Below are positions 26,903 through 34,950 of a stretch of 64,000 nucleotides of DNA, in pieces. The position numbers and the translations under genes are program-made. Each line of letters begins with the position of its first letter. Within the stretch, counting starts at the first letter, position 1. Source of the stretch: Exiguobacterium sp. SL-9 (GTDB lineage Bacteria > Bacillota > Bacilli > Exiguobacteriales > Exiguobacteriaceae); contig NZ_SJUO01000005.1 in the NCBI RefSeq assembly GCF_004336985.1, forward strand, positions 145,916-209,915, given 5' to 3'. Below the pieces are notes generated by a model, which was given only the letters and a program-made list of their open reading frames with translations, was not told the origin of the DNA and ran no database searches.

Positions 26903-28285
26903 TATGTCTTCGTCCGGCAAGAGCGGCAAAGTGAGCGTGACGGTCGTTCCGTTGCCGACTTCTGAAGTGAAGTGCATCGAGCCGCCGTGACGTTCCATAA
27001 TGTGCTTAGCGATGGCAAGTCCGAGTCCGGTCCCGCCGTCCTCGCGTGTTCGCGACTTATTGACACGATAAAAACGCTTCGTCAATTGATCGAGGTCCTC
27101 TTTCGGGATGCCTCGGCCTTCGTCTCGAATCTCGGTGATGGCATTGTCGGCGGTCGCATACGTCTTCACATGGATCGACTTCCCAGCCTCGGTGTAGCGG
27201 AGGGCGTTATCGAGCAAATTCCCGACGACTTGCTCGAGCCGGTCGTGGTCCCCGAGAATAATCAAGTCGAAGTCGAGGTCCGTCTCGATGGTGACGCCTT
27301 TCGCCCCGGCAATCGGCTCGAAGCGGTATAAGACGTCTTCGAGCACTTGCGAGTAGACGACTGGTTCTTTCGTCATCGGATATGAGTCACGTTCGAGTTG
27401 GGCCAAGTCGAGCAAATCGTTGACGAGCCGTTGCAAGCGCTCCGTCTCGTTCTCGATGATCTCGTAATATTGATTTTTCGTTTTCTCGTCGAGCGACGGG
27501 TCTTGGAGCATTTCCGTATAGCCGCGAATATACGATAGCGGTGTCCGTAATTCATGGCTGACGTTCGCCAAAAACTCTTTTCGTTGCTCTTCGACGAGAC
27601 CGAGCGATTCGGCCATCCGGTTCAGCGTCTCGGCGAGTTCGCCAATCTCATCATCGGAATAAATCGGGATGCGGTGCGAGAAATCACCTTTGGCATACAC
27701 TTGCGACGCTCGTTTCATTTGAATGAGCGGCTGAATGATCGTATCGATGATTTGTGTCCCGAAGATGAGCAAGTTTACAATCATCAAGATAAGCAAGAAC
27801 GTGATCATGAGCCGGATCGGTTGGAACGGCTCGCTGATTTTACTCAGCTCCATATACAAGATGAGGGCGTTATCGAGCTCACCGTCCCGGATGAGCGGAA
27901 AGGCGGACATGAGGATATCGACATCCTCGGTCGGGTGTTTACGGGTGACGGAAATCGCATAGCCGTCTTGTAGCTTGGCGAGATCTTGTTCCCGTAAAAA
28001 CGTCTTGCCTGATCCGAGGCTGTCTTCTCGGACCGATGAAAGGAACACTTTCGTTTCGGTCAGTTCGTTCGTGTACGTCATACTGTCGGAAAACGCGTCA
28101 GAGAAGCCGTCCGCCTTATAGATGGTGACAAGCTTCTCGCCGCGATTGATGAGCAGTTCTTCTTGTGTCTGAATATAGAACTTGTCGTACAAGTAAAACG
28201 TCATGATGATGAACACGAACGCGGAGAAAAGGCTAGCGGTCCAGATGGTGATCCAAATCCGCTTCCGGATCGTGTATTGCTTCAT
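26900..28285 (-). CDS. Sensor histidine kinase
   Basis: A 461-residue membrane kinase. Two transmembrane helices (about 11-33 and 159-178) flank a sensor domain of about 125 residues outside the cell. A HAMP domain (about 180-232), the phosphoacceptor H244 in NVSHELRTPL, and ATPase boxes N (NLLDNALRYT), G1 (DEGRGIP) and G2 (GGTGLGLAIAK) follow. Its start overlaps the response regulator stop by four nt. No target genes are adjacent, so the signal is unknown. Confidence 0.92.
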   Translation of the reverse strand: MKQYTIRKRIWITIWTASLFSAFVFIIMTFYLYDKFYIQTQEELLINRGEKLVTIYKADGFSDAFSDSMTYTNELTETKVFLSSVREDSLGSGKTFLREQDLAKLQDGYAISVTRKHPTEDVDILMSAFPLIRDGELDNALILYMELSKISEPFQPIRLMITFLLILMIVNLLIFGTQIIDTIIQPLIQMKRASQVYAKGDFSHRIPIYSDDEIGELAETLNRMAESLGLVEEQRKEFLANVSHELRTPLSYIRGYTEMLQDPSLDEKTKNQYYEIIENETERLQRLVNDLLDLAQLERDSYPMTKEPVVYSQVLEDVLYRFEPIAGAKGVTIETDLDFDLIILGDHDRLEQVVGNLLDNALRYTEAGKSIHVKTYATADNAITEIRDEGRGIPKEDLDQLTKRFYRVNKSRTREDGGTGLGLAIAKHIMERHGGSMHFTSEVGNGTTVTLTLPLLPDEDI

Positions 28286-28971
28286 ACAGTCGCCTCGAAC
28301 TTGTAGCCGATCCCCCAGACAGTTTGAATATAGCCGCCGGCTTCACCGAGCTTGAGCCGAAGTGTCTTGATGTGCGTGTCGACGGTCCGTAGGTTACCGT
28401 GGTACTCCGTCCCCCAAATTTGGTCGAGCAATTGTTCACGTGAGAATACTTTCTCTTCGTTCGTGATGAACAAGTAGAGCAAATCGAACTCTTTGCGGGT
28501 CAAGTTGACCGTTTTGCCTTTCACGCTGACCGCGCGGCCATCGATATCAATCGATAGGACACCTGTATCGAACGTCGCTTCTTGTTCTTTCGAGAAGTTA
28601 TGTGTCCGCCGAAGTGTCGCCTCGATTCGGGCGAGCAGCTCGCGCGGGCTGAACGGCTTCGTGATATAGTCATCCGCACCAATCTTCAAGCCATGAATGC
28701 GGTCGAGCTCCTCTGAGCGAGCCGTCAGCATGATGATCGGCACGTTTGAGAACTCACGGATGCGCATGCATGCTGTGAGGCCGTCAAGTTCAGGCATCAT
28801 CACATCAAGCAGGACGAGGTGGAACGACTGTTCTTTCAATAAGTCGATTGCCTCGAGACCGTTCGTGGCTGTGACGGTCTCATATCCTTCCTTCTCTAAA
28901 TTCGAAACGAGCAAATCTCGCATTTGTTCTTCATCATCGGTCACTAAGATGCGAAACGTTGGTTCTGACAT
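28282..28971 (-). CDS. OmpR/PhoB-family response regulator
   Basis: A 229-residue regulator partnered with the downstream kinase. The receiver domain has D12 and D13, the phosphorylation site D56 (LLDVMMPELDG) and the conserved Lys in DYITKPFSPREL. The C-terminal winged helix binds DNA (LTRKEFDLLYLF, RTVDTHIKTLRLKL, GIGYKFE). It is the first gene of the pair and has a GGAGAA site before the ATG. Confidence 0.93.
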   Translation of the reverse strand: MSEPTFRILVTDDEEQMRDLLVSNLEKEGYETVTATNGLEAIDLLKEQSFHLVLLDVMMPELDGLTACMRIREFSNVPIIMLTARSEELDRIHGLKIGADDYITKPFSPRELLARIEATLRRTHNFSKEQEATFDTGVLSIDIDGRAVSVKGKTVNLTRKEFDLLYLFITNEEKVFSREQLLDQIWGTEYHGNLRTVDTHIKTLRLKLGEAGGYIQTVWGIGYKFEATV

Positions 28972-29115
28972 TGGGCATTCTCCTTTACAAAACGGTTAAC
29001 GAGGACGTGTGATCATTCCCTCATACCTCTATCATACCTATCTCTCCGAATTAGAACAGAAATATTCATTGACGTAAAGTTGTCCTCATGAAATCCACAC
29101 AAAAACGCCACAAAA

Positions 29116-29142
29116 AAGCCAATTCTTTGTCAGAATTGGCTT
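29116..29142 (-). terminator. Terminator of the acetyltransferase gene
   Basis: AAGCCAATTCT pairs with AGAATTGGCTT around TTGTC, followed on the minus strand by TTTTTTG. Confidence 0.8.
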
Positions 29143-29707
29143 ATGCTTCGAGCTGGGCTTCATAGGTATGGTCGAATTCAGGCGCATGGAGTGAGTGCAA
29201 GTAAAGTTGGAAACTCGACTTCGACACTTCATACAGAACGTATTCGACATCCCCTTGATTGATTTCAGTTAATAATTCAGACCGAATCTCATTGGCGCAG
29301 AAGGCGTACGGCAATTTTTCTGCCGCCGCGATCGAGCGCTCATTCGATTGACGGATTTTCAAAAATACACTTTCGATGTCAAGTTCGAAGAAAAGTTCGG
29401 AGAAGAACGCTTCTTTCGCGACTTGATTGTAACCTTTGCCGTGATACGGTTTGCCAAGCCACGTCCCGAGGAATCCATAGCCGGATTCCACATCGAACAA
29501 GCTGATTGTCCCAATCGGGGTACCAAACTCGTTCGTAATGGTGCGTGAGATGATATTTCCTTGCTCTTCTAGCTCGATAATTTGCTTCGTGCTAAATAAA
29601 AACTCGTCAAAGTGGACCGTCTTTTGACGGACATATGGAAAGACATCTGGGTGTTGCATCAGTTCGAACAACTCCGCGCAGTCGGTAAGCTCACGAAATT
29701 TGAGCAC
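29141..29707 (-). CDS. GNAT-family N-acetyltransferase
   Basis: A 188-residue GNAT protein. The acetyl-CoA-binding region is WLGKPYHGKGYNQVAKEAFF (about residues 83-102), a variant of the Q/RxxGxG/A loop. The N-terminal pattern (FRELTDCAELFELMQHPDVFPY) resembles the RimJ/RimL-like branch. AGGAGGAGG precedes the start. The substrate (protein N terminus, antibiotic or small amine) cannot be read from the sequence. Confidence 0.8.
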   Translation of the reverse strand: MLKFRELTDCAELFELMQHPDVFPYVRQKTVHFDEFLFSTKQIIELEEQGNIISRTITNEFGTPIGTISLFDVESGYGFLGTWLGKPYHGKGYNQVAKEAFFSELFFELDIESVFLKIRQSNERSIAAAEKLPYAFCANEIRSELLTEINQGDVEYVLYEVSKSSFQLYLHSLHAPEFDHTYEAQLEA

Positions 29708-29803
29708 CTTTACATTCCTCCTCCTATTTCAGACCGCTGAAGAATAGTTGTAACGAAAGCATACTTCTGGCTTCGTTGTTCGAACTTGCCTTGGCTGCTC
29801 CCT

Positions 29804-29876
29804 TTTATGAAGTTACAAGATTATTTTATATAGTTTTTTTGAAAAAGCAAGTAAATAAAATGCAACTTCATAAAAA
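29804..29876. repeat. AT-rich 12-bp inverted repeat
   Basis: TTTTATGAAGTT (29804-29815) and AACTTCATAAAA (29865-29876) are perfect inverted copies flanking a 49-nt AT-rich core. On the minus strand the core holds a possible promoter for the acetyltransferase (TTTACT, 17 nt, TATATA). Confidence 0.6.
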
Positions 29877-29881
29877 AAAAA

Positions 29882-29895
29882 TAAGAGCGCTTTCA
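29882..29895 (-). promoter_or_regulatory. cre-like site
   Basis: On the minus strand TGAAAGCGCTCTTA matches the CcpA consensus TGWAANCGNTNWCA except at one position. It lies 13-26 nt beyond the amidohydrolase stop. Confidence 0.35.
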
Positions 29896-29908
29896 AGACT
29901 AGTGTCAC

Positions 29909-31060
29909 TCACATCTCATGGTGCGTTTTTGAACGACTCGTCGAGTAAACGATGTGACCGTCGACGATGGTCATAATCGGCTTGGACATGTAATCGAGCG
30001 GGAAGTGGCTCCACAAGACGAGGTCGGCGTCTTTGCCGATCTCGAGCGAGCCGATCCGGTCGTCTACTCCAAGCGATTCGGCCGGATGAATCGTGATGGC
30101 ACGAAGCGCGATATCGACCGGGAGGCCTTCTCGGGCAGCAAGACCGGCACAAAGGTTCAAATATTGGACCGGTGTGTACGGATGATCCGTCGTGATGGAG
30201 ACGATCATATCGTGCTCATGCAAGATTCGATATGTCTCCCATGTTTTGTTTTGGAGCTCAATTTTCGACTTGCGTGTGAACGTCGGTCCGACGGTAACGT
30301 GTTTGACACCGAGTTCACGCAACTTTTCAGCGACGAGATGTCCTTCCGTACAATGTTCGATCCGATAGTCGAGGTCGAACTCTTGTGCGAAGCGGACGAC
30401 TGATAAAATATCGTCGGCGCGGTGGGCGTGGACGCGAATCGGCATCTTGCGATCGAGGGCGAGTTGAATCATCTGGCTACCGAACGTGCCAATCGTCTTC
30501 GTCGAGTCGACGGTCCGGAACGCTTCACGCAACAACCCCATGATGCCCATACGGGTCAACTCACCGGATTTCCCCATACTGTGGACACGCTTCGGGTTTT
30601 CTCCGAGGGCGAGCTTGAGACCTGCATAACGACGGAGCACCATGTCCTCGATGAAACGGCCATGGGTTTTAATGACACTTGTCACCCCGCCGATGACGTT
30701 CATACTGCCGGGCATGACTTGAACGGCCGTGACTCCGGCCATGAGCGCTTCTTGAAATCCTTCATCGAGCGGATAGACGCCGTCGATGGCCCGGGCGTGT
30801 GGCGTCATCGCCTCGACGGTCTCGTTCGCATCGTTCCCGACGGAGCCCGTCCCTTCGTCATACAGTCCGAGGTGAGTGTGGGCGTCGATGAAGCCGGGGA
30901 ACAAGAAATTGCCCTCGGCCTCGATGACCGTCTCTCCGTCGAGTGGGTCCAACAAATCCGCCATCTCGACGATTTTGCCGTCCTTGACGCGGAGGTCCCC
31001 ATAAAAGTGTGGGGCAGTGATCGGATAAATATGGGCGTTACGAATTAACAAATTACTCAC
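29909..31060 (-). CDS. Amidohydrolase of the imidazolonepropionase type
   Basis: A 383-residue metal-dependent hydrolase. The first metal motif is FIDAHTHLGLYDEG; later ligands lie in IRVHAHRADD, IEHCTEGH and SITTDHPYTP. A composite beta-sandwich from both termini (LLIRNAHIYPIT and DADLVLWSHFPLDYMSKPIMTIVDG) completes the fold. It would cleave a cyclic amide or C-N bond; the substrate is unknown. It lies 14 bp downstream of the yfhF-like gene on the same strand, so they probably form an operon. Confidence 0.85.
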   Translation of the reverse strand: MSNLLIRNAHIYPITAPHFYGDLRVKDGKIVEMADLLDPLDGETVIEAEGNFLFPGFIDAHTHLGLYDEGTGSVGNDANETVEAMTPHARAIDGVYPLDEGFQEALMAGVTAVQVMPGSMNVIGGVTSVIKTHGRFIEDMVLRRYAGLKLALGENPKRVHSMGKSGELTRMGIMGLLREAFRTVDSTKTIGTFGSQMIQLALDRKMPIRVHAHRADDILSVVRFAQEFDLDYRIEHCTEGHLVAEKLRELGVKHVTVGPTFTRKSKIELQNKTWETYRILHEHDMIVSITTDHPYTPVQYLNLCAGLAAREGLPVDIALRAITIHPAESLGVDDRIGSLEIGKDADLVLWSHFPLDYMSKPIMTIVDGHIVYSTSRSKTHHEM

Positions 31061-31073
31061 GTGCTGGCTCCTT

Positions 31074-31982
31074 TCAAGTCAAATGAAGTAGTTGTTTCAA
31101 AGCGGGTTCTAACGTTTCATAACGGAAGCGGAAACCGTGGTTGAGCGCTTTCGTCGGAACGACTTTGGCTCCCTCGAGGACGATGACACTCTTCTCTCCA
31201 AGCGCGAGCTTCAGGAGCGGTGCCGGGGCAGGTGCCCAATGCGGGCGATGCATGATCCGGGCGAGTGTTTTTCCGAACTCGTCCATCGTGACGGGCGTCG
31301 GTGCCGTCCCGTTAACAGGTCCCTCAATCGAATGCGTATCAATCACGTGAACGAACAACCGGACGAGGTCGTCCAAATGAATCCATGGTACCCATTGCTT
31401 GCCAGAGCCGAGTCGTCCACCGACACCGAACGTGTATGGCAGTTTCATGAGTGGGAAGGCACCGCCATCATTCGATAAGACGACGCCGGTCCGCATCGTG
31501 ACGAGACGGATGCCCATGTCTTGAACGGGTTTCGCCTCGTTCTCCCACAAGACACAGACGTTACCTAAGAAGTTGGTCCGGTCCGGGAGTGGGGTCGTCT
31601 CCGAATACGTGATGGAGCGGTCTTCTCCGTAAATCCCAATCGCGGACCCGCTGATGACGACGTTTGGCTTGCGCTTCATATTTTTAATGATCCGGATGAC
31701 TTCTTTCGTCCCATCGATCCGGCTTTGAAGAATGGCTTGTTTCTGTTTATGTGTCCAACGACCATCGTTGATCGAAGCACCAGCCAAATGAATGAATGCG
31801 TCGACATCTTGAAGGTCGGACTCAGGATGACTGTCTGGCGTCATCCATTCGACGAACGAGATCCCTCCTTGCCGCGGACGCGGGCGGCGTGTCAAGACGA
31901 CGACTTGATGTCCGGCTTCGGCGAGTGCGCGAACGAGCGGCCGGCCGATCAATCCAGTGCCACCGGTGATTGCTATTTTCAT
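31074..31982 (-). CDS. TIGR01777-type epimerase, YfhF-like
   Basis: A 302-residue extended SDR-fold protein. NAD(P) binding is shown by ITGGTGLIGRPLV (residues 4-16). Further family blocks are DAFIHLAGASI, SGSAIGIYGEDR and the C-terminal DUF1731-like segment (LKLALGEKSVIVLEGAKVVPTKALNHGFRF). In B. subtilis the same gene (yfhF) is divergent from recX, as here. The substrate is unknown. Confidence 0.88.
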   Translation of the reverse strand: MKIAITGGTGLIGRPLVRALAEAGHQVVVLTRRPRPRQGGISFVEWMTPDSHPESDLQDVDAFIHLAGASINDGRWTHKQKQAILQSRIDGTKEVIRIIKNMKRKPNVVISGSAIGIYGEDRSITYSETTPLPDRTNFLGNVCVLWENEAKPVQDMGIRLVTMRTGVVLSNDGGAFPLMKLPYTFGVGGRLGSGKQWVPWIHLDDLVRLFVHVIDTHSIEGPVNGTAPTPVTMDEFGKTLARIMHRPHWAPAPAPLLKLALGEKSVIVLEGAKVVPTKALNHGFRFRYETLEPALKQLLHLT

Positions 31983-32134
31983 GGGTCTCCCTCCAATATC
32001 CTTTAAGCGATTTCAAAACGGGTATGAGGACTATAAGAATAACTAGTACAGATAATACCCCTTCTTCTAACTTATCAAAAATCCTGCTCGAAAGGGGAAC
32101 GTGATATGTTAGAAGCAGGAAATGGAGGGATTTC

Positions 32135-32947
32135 GTGAAAATCGCCAAGTTTACGACCCAGAAGAAAAATCAAGACCGGCTCAACGTATACGTCGAGAAG
32201 GATGGGCGTGAGGAGTTTGCGTTCGCCATCGACTTAGATGTCTTCATCAAATATGGATTGACGAAAGGGATGGAGCTTGAAGACGACTTCGTCCGTGACG
32301 TCCTTCAAGCTGAAGAAGAACAGAAAGCGTATAAAGCGGCCGTCAATTATTTATCGTACCGAATGCGCGCCGTTTCAGAGGTACGTGACTACCTCGTGAA
32401 GAAAGAGATAGATGAGGCAGCCATCAAGCGCGTCATCGAGCGATTGATCGAACAGCGCTATTTGAACGATGCCGAATTTGCCAAAGCCTACACCCAGACG
32501 AAATTCAATACGAGTCCGAGCGGGCCAGTCAAAATCAAACGAGAACTCACTCAGCTTCGAATCGACCCGGACATCATTGAAGAAGTGATCAGCGCGATTT
32601 CGCACGAAGACCAGCTTGAAAAGGCCGGAAAGTTCGTAAATAGGAAACAAATGGAAACAAATCGTCGTTCTGCCACAGAAGTGCAACAAAGAATTCAACA
32701 AACCCTGATGCAAAGGGGATTTACGTTTGATATTATTTCAGAGGCGATTCTCACGTTTTGGGAGAACGAGGATGAGGACGTTGAACTTTCGGCTTGTTTG
32801 ACACAGGCGGAAAAACTGAATCGGAAGTTCAGTGGATATGCTCCATATGAGCGGAAACAGCGGATGAAGATGCAGCTTCGACGCAAAGGTTTTCCATATG
32901 AGGTGATTGACCGGGCTTTAGATCGACTCGCTGAACAAGAGTCATAA
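32135..32947 (+). CDS. recX: Recombination regulator RecX
   Basis: A 270-residue all-helical protein that binds and modulates RecA filaments. Repeated three-helix modules are visible: LSYRMRAVSEVRDYLVKKEI, RYLNDAEFAKAYTQTK, GPVKIKRELTQLRI and, at the end, KMQLRRKGFPYEVIDRAL. The length suits the long Bacillales form. The start is GTG at 32135, five nt after GGAGGG. It is divergent from the YfhF-type gene. Confidence 0.93.
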   Translation: MKIAKFTTQKKNQDRLNVYVEKDGREEFAFAIDLDVFIKYGLTKGMELEDDFVRDVLQAEEEQKAYKAAVNYLSYRMRAVSEVRDYLVKKEIDEAAIKRVIERLIEQRYLNDAEFAKAYTQTKFNTSPSGPVKIKRELTQLRIDPDIIEEVISAISHEDQLEKAGKFVNRKQMETNRRSATEVQQRIQQTLMQRGFTFDIISEAILTFWENEDEDVELSACLTQAEKLNRKFSGYAPYERKQRMKMQLRRKGFPYEVIDRALDRLAEQES

Positions 32948-32996
32948 TGGGAGATTCATTTACGGTAGGGGAAAAATCTGAAAAGGTGGGTCTACA

Positions 32997-34634
32997 TTGA
33001 CGATTTTCGAATGGATTACAGCACTGATGCCGATTGTGGCAGTGCTCGTATTATTGGTCATTATGCGTTTACCGGCGTCAGTCGCGATGCCGCTCTCGCT
33101 TGTATTGACGGCAGGACTTGCGTTCTTCGTCTGGCAACTCGATGCGACGCGGATCATGGCGGCGACGTTACAAGGGCTCGTGATCGCCGTCACGACAGTC
33201 TGGATTGTGTACGGTGCAATCGGGATGATGAATACGATGAAAGAGGGGGGCGGTATGAACGCGATTCGATCTGGATTCGTTAACATTACACCAGATCCCC
33301 GAATTCAAGTGCTCATCGTCGGTTGGTTGTTCGTCTCATTCATCGAAGGTGCTTCAGGCTTCGGGACACCAGCTACGGTCGCGGCTCCGCTGTTGATCGC
33401 CCTCGGCTTCCCGCCGATTGCGGCGGTCGTCATCGCCTTATCGGCCGACGTCTCGGCGGTCACGTTCGGTGCGGTCGGAACTCCGGCTTTAATCGGAATT
33501 GGGAACGGGTTGTCGCTTGACGTCAATCAGCCTGAGACCATCGAGTTTTTGACAAGTGTCGTCTTACAGACGGTACTCATCGACATGTTCGTCGGTTTGC
33601 TCATCCCGTTTATTTTGATTTTGATGCTGACTCGATTCTTCAGTAAAGAGAAGTCAATCAAGCCAGCGCTCGAAGTGTTCCCGATTGCCATTATCGCGGC
33701 ACTCGCTTACAGTATCCCGGCTTACATTTGGACGCTCATTCTCGGATTTGAATTCGGAGGCATGCTCGGTGGGTTGACGGGTCTCGTCATTCTCGTCACG
33801 ATGGCACGGAAAGGGATTCTTATGCCAAAACGGGTGTGGACGTTCGACGGCTATGCCGACGAGATTGACCAACCGCTCGATCAACCGACGATTGGCAAAG
33901 GCAAACGTGAACTGCCACAGTGGAAGGCGTGGGCACCGTATTTGATTTTGACGATCTTCCTCGTCTTGACACGGACTGTGCCATTCTTGAACGAATTGAC
34001 GCGCAGCGTCCGCATCGACTTGCCAAATATTATCGGGGTCGAAGGAATCTCGACGTCGTGGGAACCGTTCTATTCACCAGGGTTCATGTTCATCTTGACG
34101 ATGATCGCGACGTTCTTCCTCCACAACATGAGCTGGTCACAAGTGACCTCGGTGTTTAAAGCGACGACGCTCGGTGTCGTCGGGACGGCCATCACACTCG
34201 CCGCATCGGTGCCGATGGTCCGTATCTTCATTCACTCAGAAAACGGTGGAGCTGGCCTGGCCTCGATGCCGGTCGAGCTTGCAACGGCCGCAGCCGATAC
34301 GTTCGGCGGGGTTTGGCCGCTTGTCGCACCGTGGATCGGGGCGCTCGGCGCCTTCGTTTCCGGATCGGCCACGTTCTCGAACATGATGTTCTCGAGTTTG
34401 ACGACGAATGTCGCCGAATCCGTCGGGTTGAACGAGACGCTCGCGTTATCGATGCAAATGGCAGGAGCGAACGCCGGTAACATGATTTGTGTCATGAACG
34501 TCGTCGCGGTCGCCTCGGTCGCAGGTCTTCTTGGAAAAGAAGGGACGATCATCCGCTACACGCTCATGCCGATGATTTATTACGTGACAGCGACCGGACT
34601 TGTCGGTTTGATGCTCGCCACGTTCTTCTTGTAA
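32997..34634 (+). CDS. lutP: L-lactate permease (LctP family)
   Basis: A 545-residue transporter with about 12-14 helices that imports lactate with protons. Family blocks include [21 protein letters not shown] (spanning about 118-138), [16 protein letters not shown] and the C-terminal [28 protein letters not shown] choose TTG at 32997, six nt after AAGGTGGG. No lactate-oxidation genes (lutABC) adjoin it. It follows recX by 49 bp. Confidence 0.9.
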   Translation: MTIFEWITALMPIVAVLVLLVIMRLPASVAMPLSLVLTAGLAFFVWQLDATRIMAATLQGLVIAVTTVWIVYGAIGMMNTMKEGGGMNAIRSGFVNITPDPRIQVLIVGWLFVSFIEGASGFGTPATVAAPLLIALGFPPIAAVVIALSADVSAVTFGAVGTPALIGIGNGLSLDVNQPETIEFLTSVVLQTVLIDMFVGLLIPFILILMLTRFFSKEKSIKPALEVFPIAIIAALAYSIPAYIWTLILGFEFGGMLGGLTGLVILVTMARKGILMPKRVWTFDGYADEIDQPLDQPTIGKGKRELPQWKAWAPYLILTIFLVLTRTVPFLNELTRSVRIDLPNIIGVEGISTSWEPFYSPGFMFILTMIATFFLHNMSWSQVTSVFKATTLGVVGTAITLAASVPMVRIFIHSENGGAGLASMPVELATAAADTFGGVWPLVAPWIGALGAFVSGSATFSNMMFSSLTTNVAESVGLNETLALSMQMAGANAGNMICVMNVVAVASVAGLLGKEGTIIRYTLMPMIYYVTATGLVGLMLATFFL

Positions 34635-34664
34635 AAAAGTTACAAACTATTTACAACAATAATA

Positions 34665-34694
34665 TTGACAATTTTCTGAACAGTCTGCTAAGGT
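34665..34694 (+). promoter_or_regulatory. Promoter of the bmr leader
   Basis: TTGACA (34665-34670) and TAAGGT (34689-34694) are 18 nt apart, and the -10 has an upstream TG (TGCTAAGGT, extended -10). Confidence 0.6.
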
Positions 34695-34733
34695 TTTAGT
34701 AGATTTTCAAACTATGAACAGAGAGGAGCCAGC

Positions 34734-34805
34734 ATGATGAAGTACATTCCAACACTACAACGCACACACACAACATCATATGGCTACTCGTATTTGACTG
34801 CGTAA
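34734..34805 (+). CDS. Leader peptide of the BmrCD-type exporter (BmrB-like)
   Basis: A 23-codon frame (or 22 from the second ATG at 34737) with GAGGAG five to eight nt before the start. It begins MMKYIPTLQR, continues with a Thr/His stretch and ends with a Tyr-rich tail SYGYSYLTA. The first codons are complementary to sequence 130 nt downstream (see the attenuator), so its translation should control RNA folding. B. subtilis bmrCD is preceded by the translated leader bmrB, which works by ribosome-mediated attenuation. I see no sequence similarity to BmrB, only the same layout. Confidence 0.75.
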   Translation: MMKYIPTLQRTHTTSYGYSYLTA

Positions 34806-34917
34806 TTTGGCAGCTGGATAGGGGTAGTGTCCTTTCCCTGACCATGCAAAAGACTGAAGACTCAGAAGCGTACTTCATCCGATTGGTTGCACAATCAGGT
34901 GACGTGCGCTTTTTTTG
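34736..34917 (+). promoter_or_regulatory. Ribosome-mediated transcription attenuator
   Basis: Terminator: AGAAGCGTAC (34864-34873) pairs with GTGCGCTTTT (34904-34913) and is followed by T residues; the loop contains GATTG/CAATC (34881-34885, 34892-34896). Competing structure: GATGAAGTAC at the leader start codon (34736-34745) pairs perfectly over 10 bp with GTACTTCATC (34870-34879), and ACACTAC (34752-34758) pairs with GTAGTGT (34824-34830). The GTAC at 34870-34873 is used in both states, so they exclude each other. Confidence 0.75.
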
Positions 34918-34950
34918 CGTGCGCGGAAAGGACGAAAGGGGGAATCAGTC

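Noticed and set aside
26458..27066. Long minus-strand open frame upstream of the 69-aa gene
   Set aside because: It crosses the divergent YtxH-like gene and the histidine kinase. Its composition (Arg/Ser/Thr-rich, no domain) is that of a shadow frame, and the ribosome site is at 26457.
30422..31048. 208-codon plus-strand frame inside the amidohydrolase gene
   Set aside because: Antisense shadow of a conserved enzyme, with no ribosome site or recognisable domain.
34761..34775. CACACACA run in the leader as a microsatellite
   Set aside because: Too short to call a repeat; it encodes the Thr/His part of the leader peptide.
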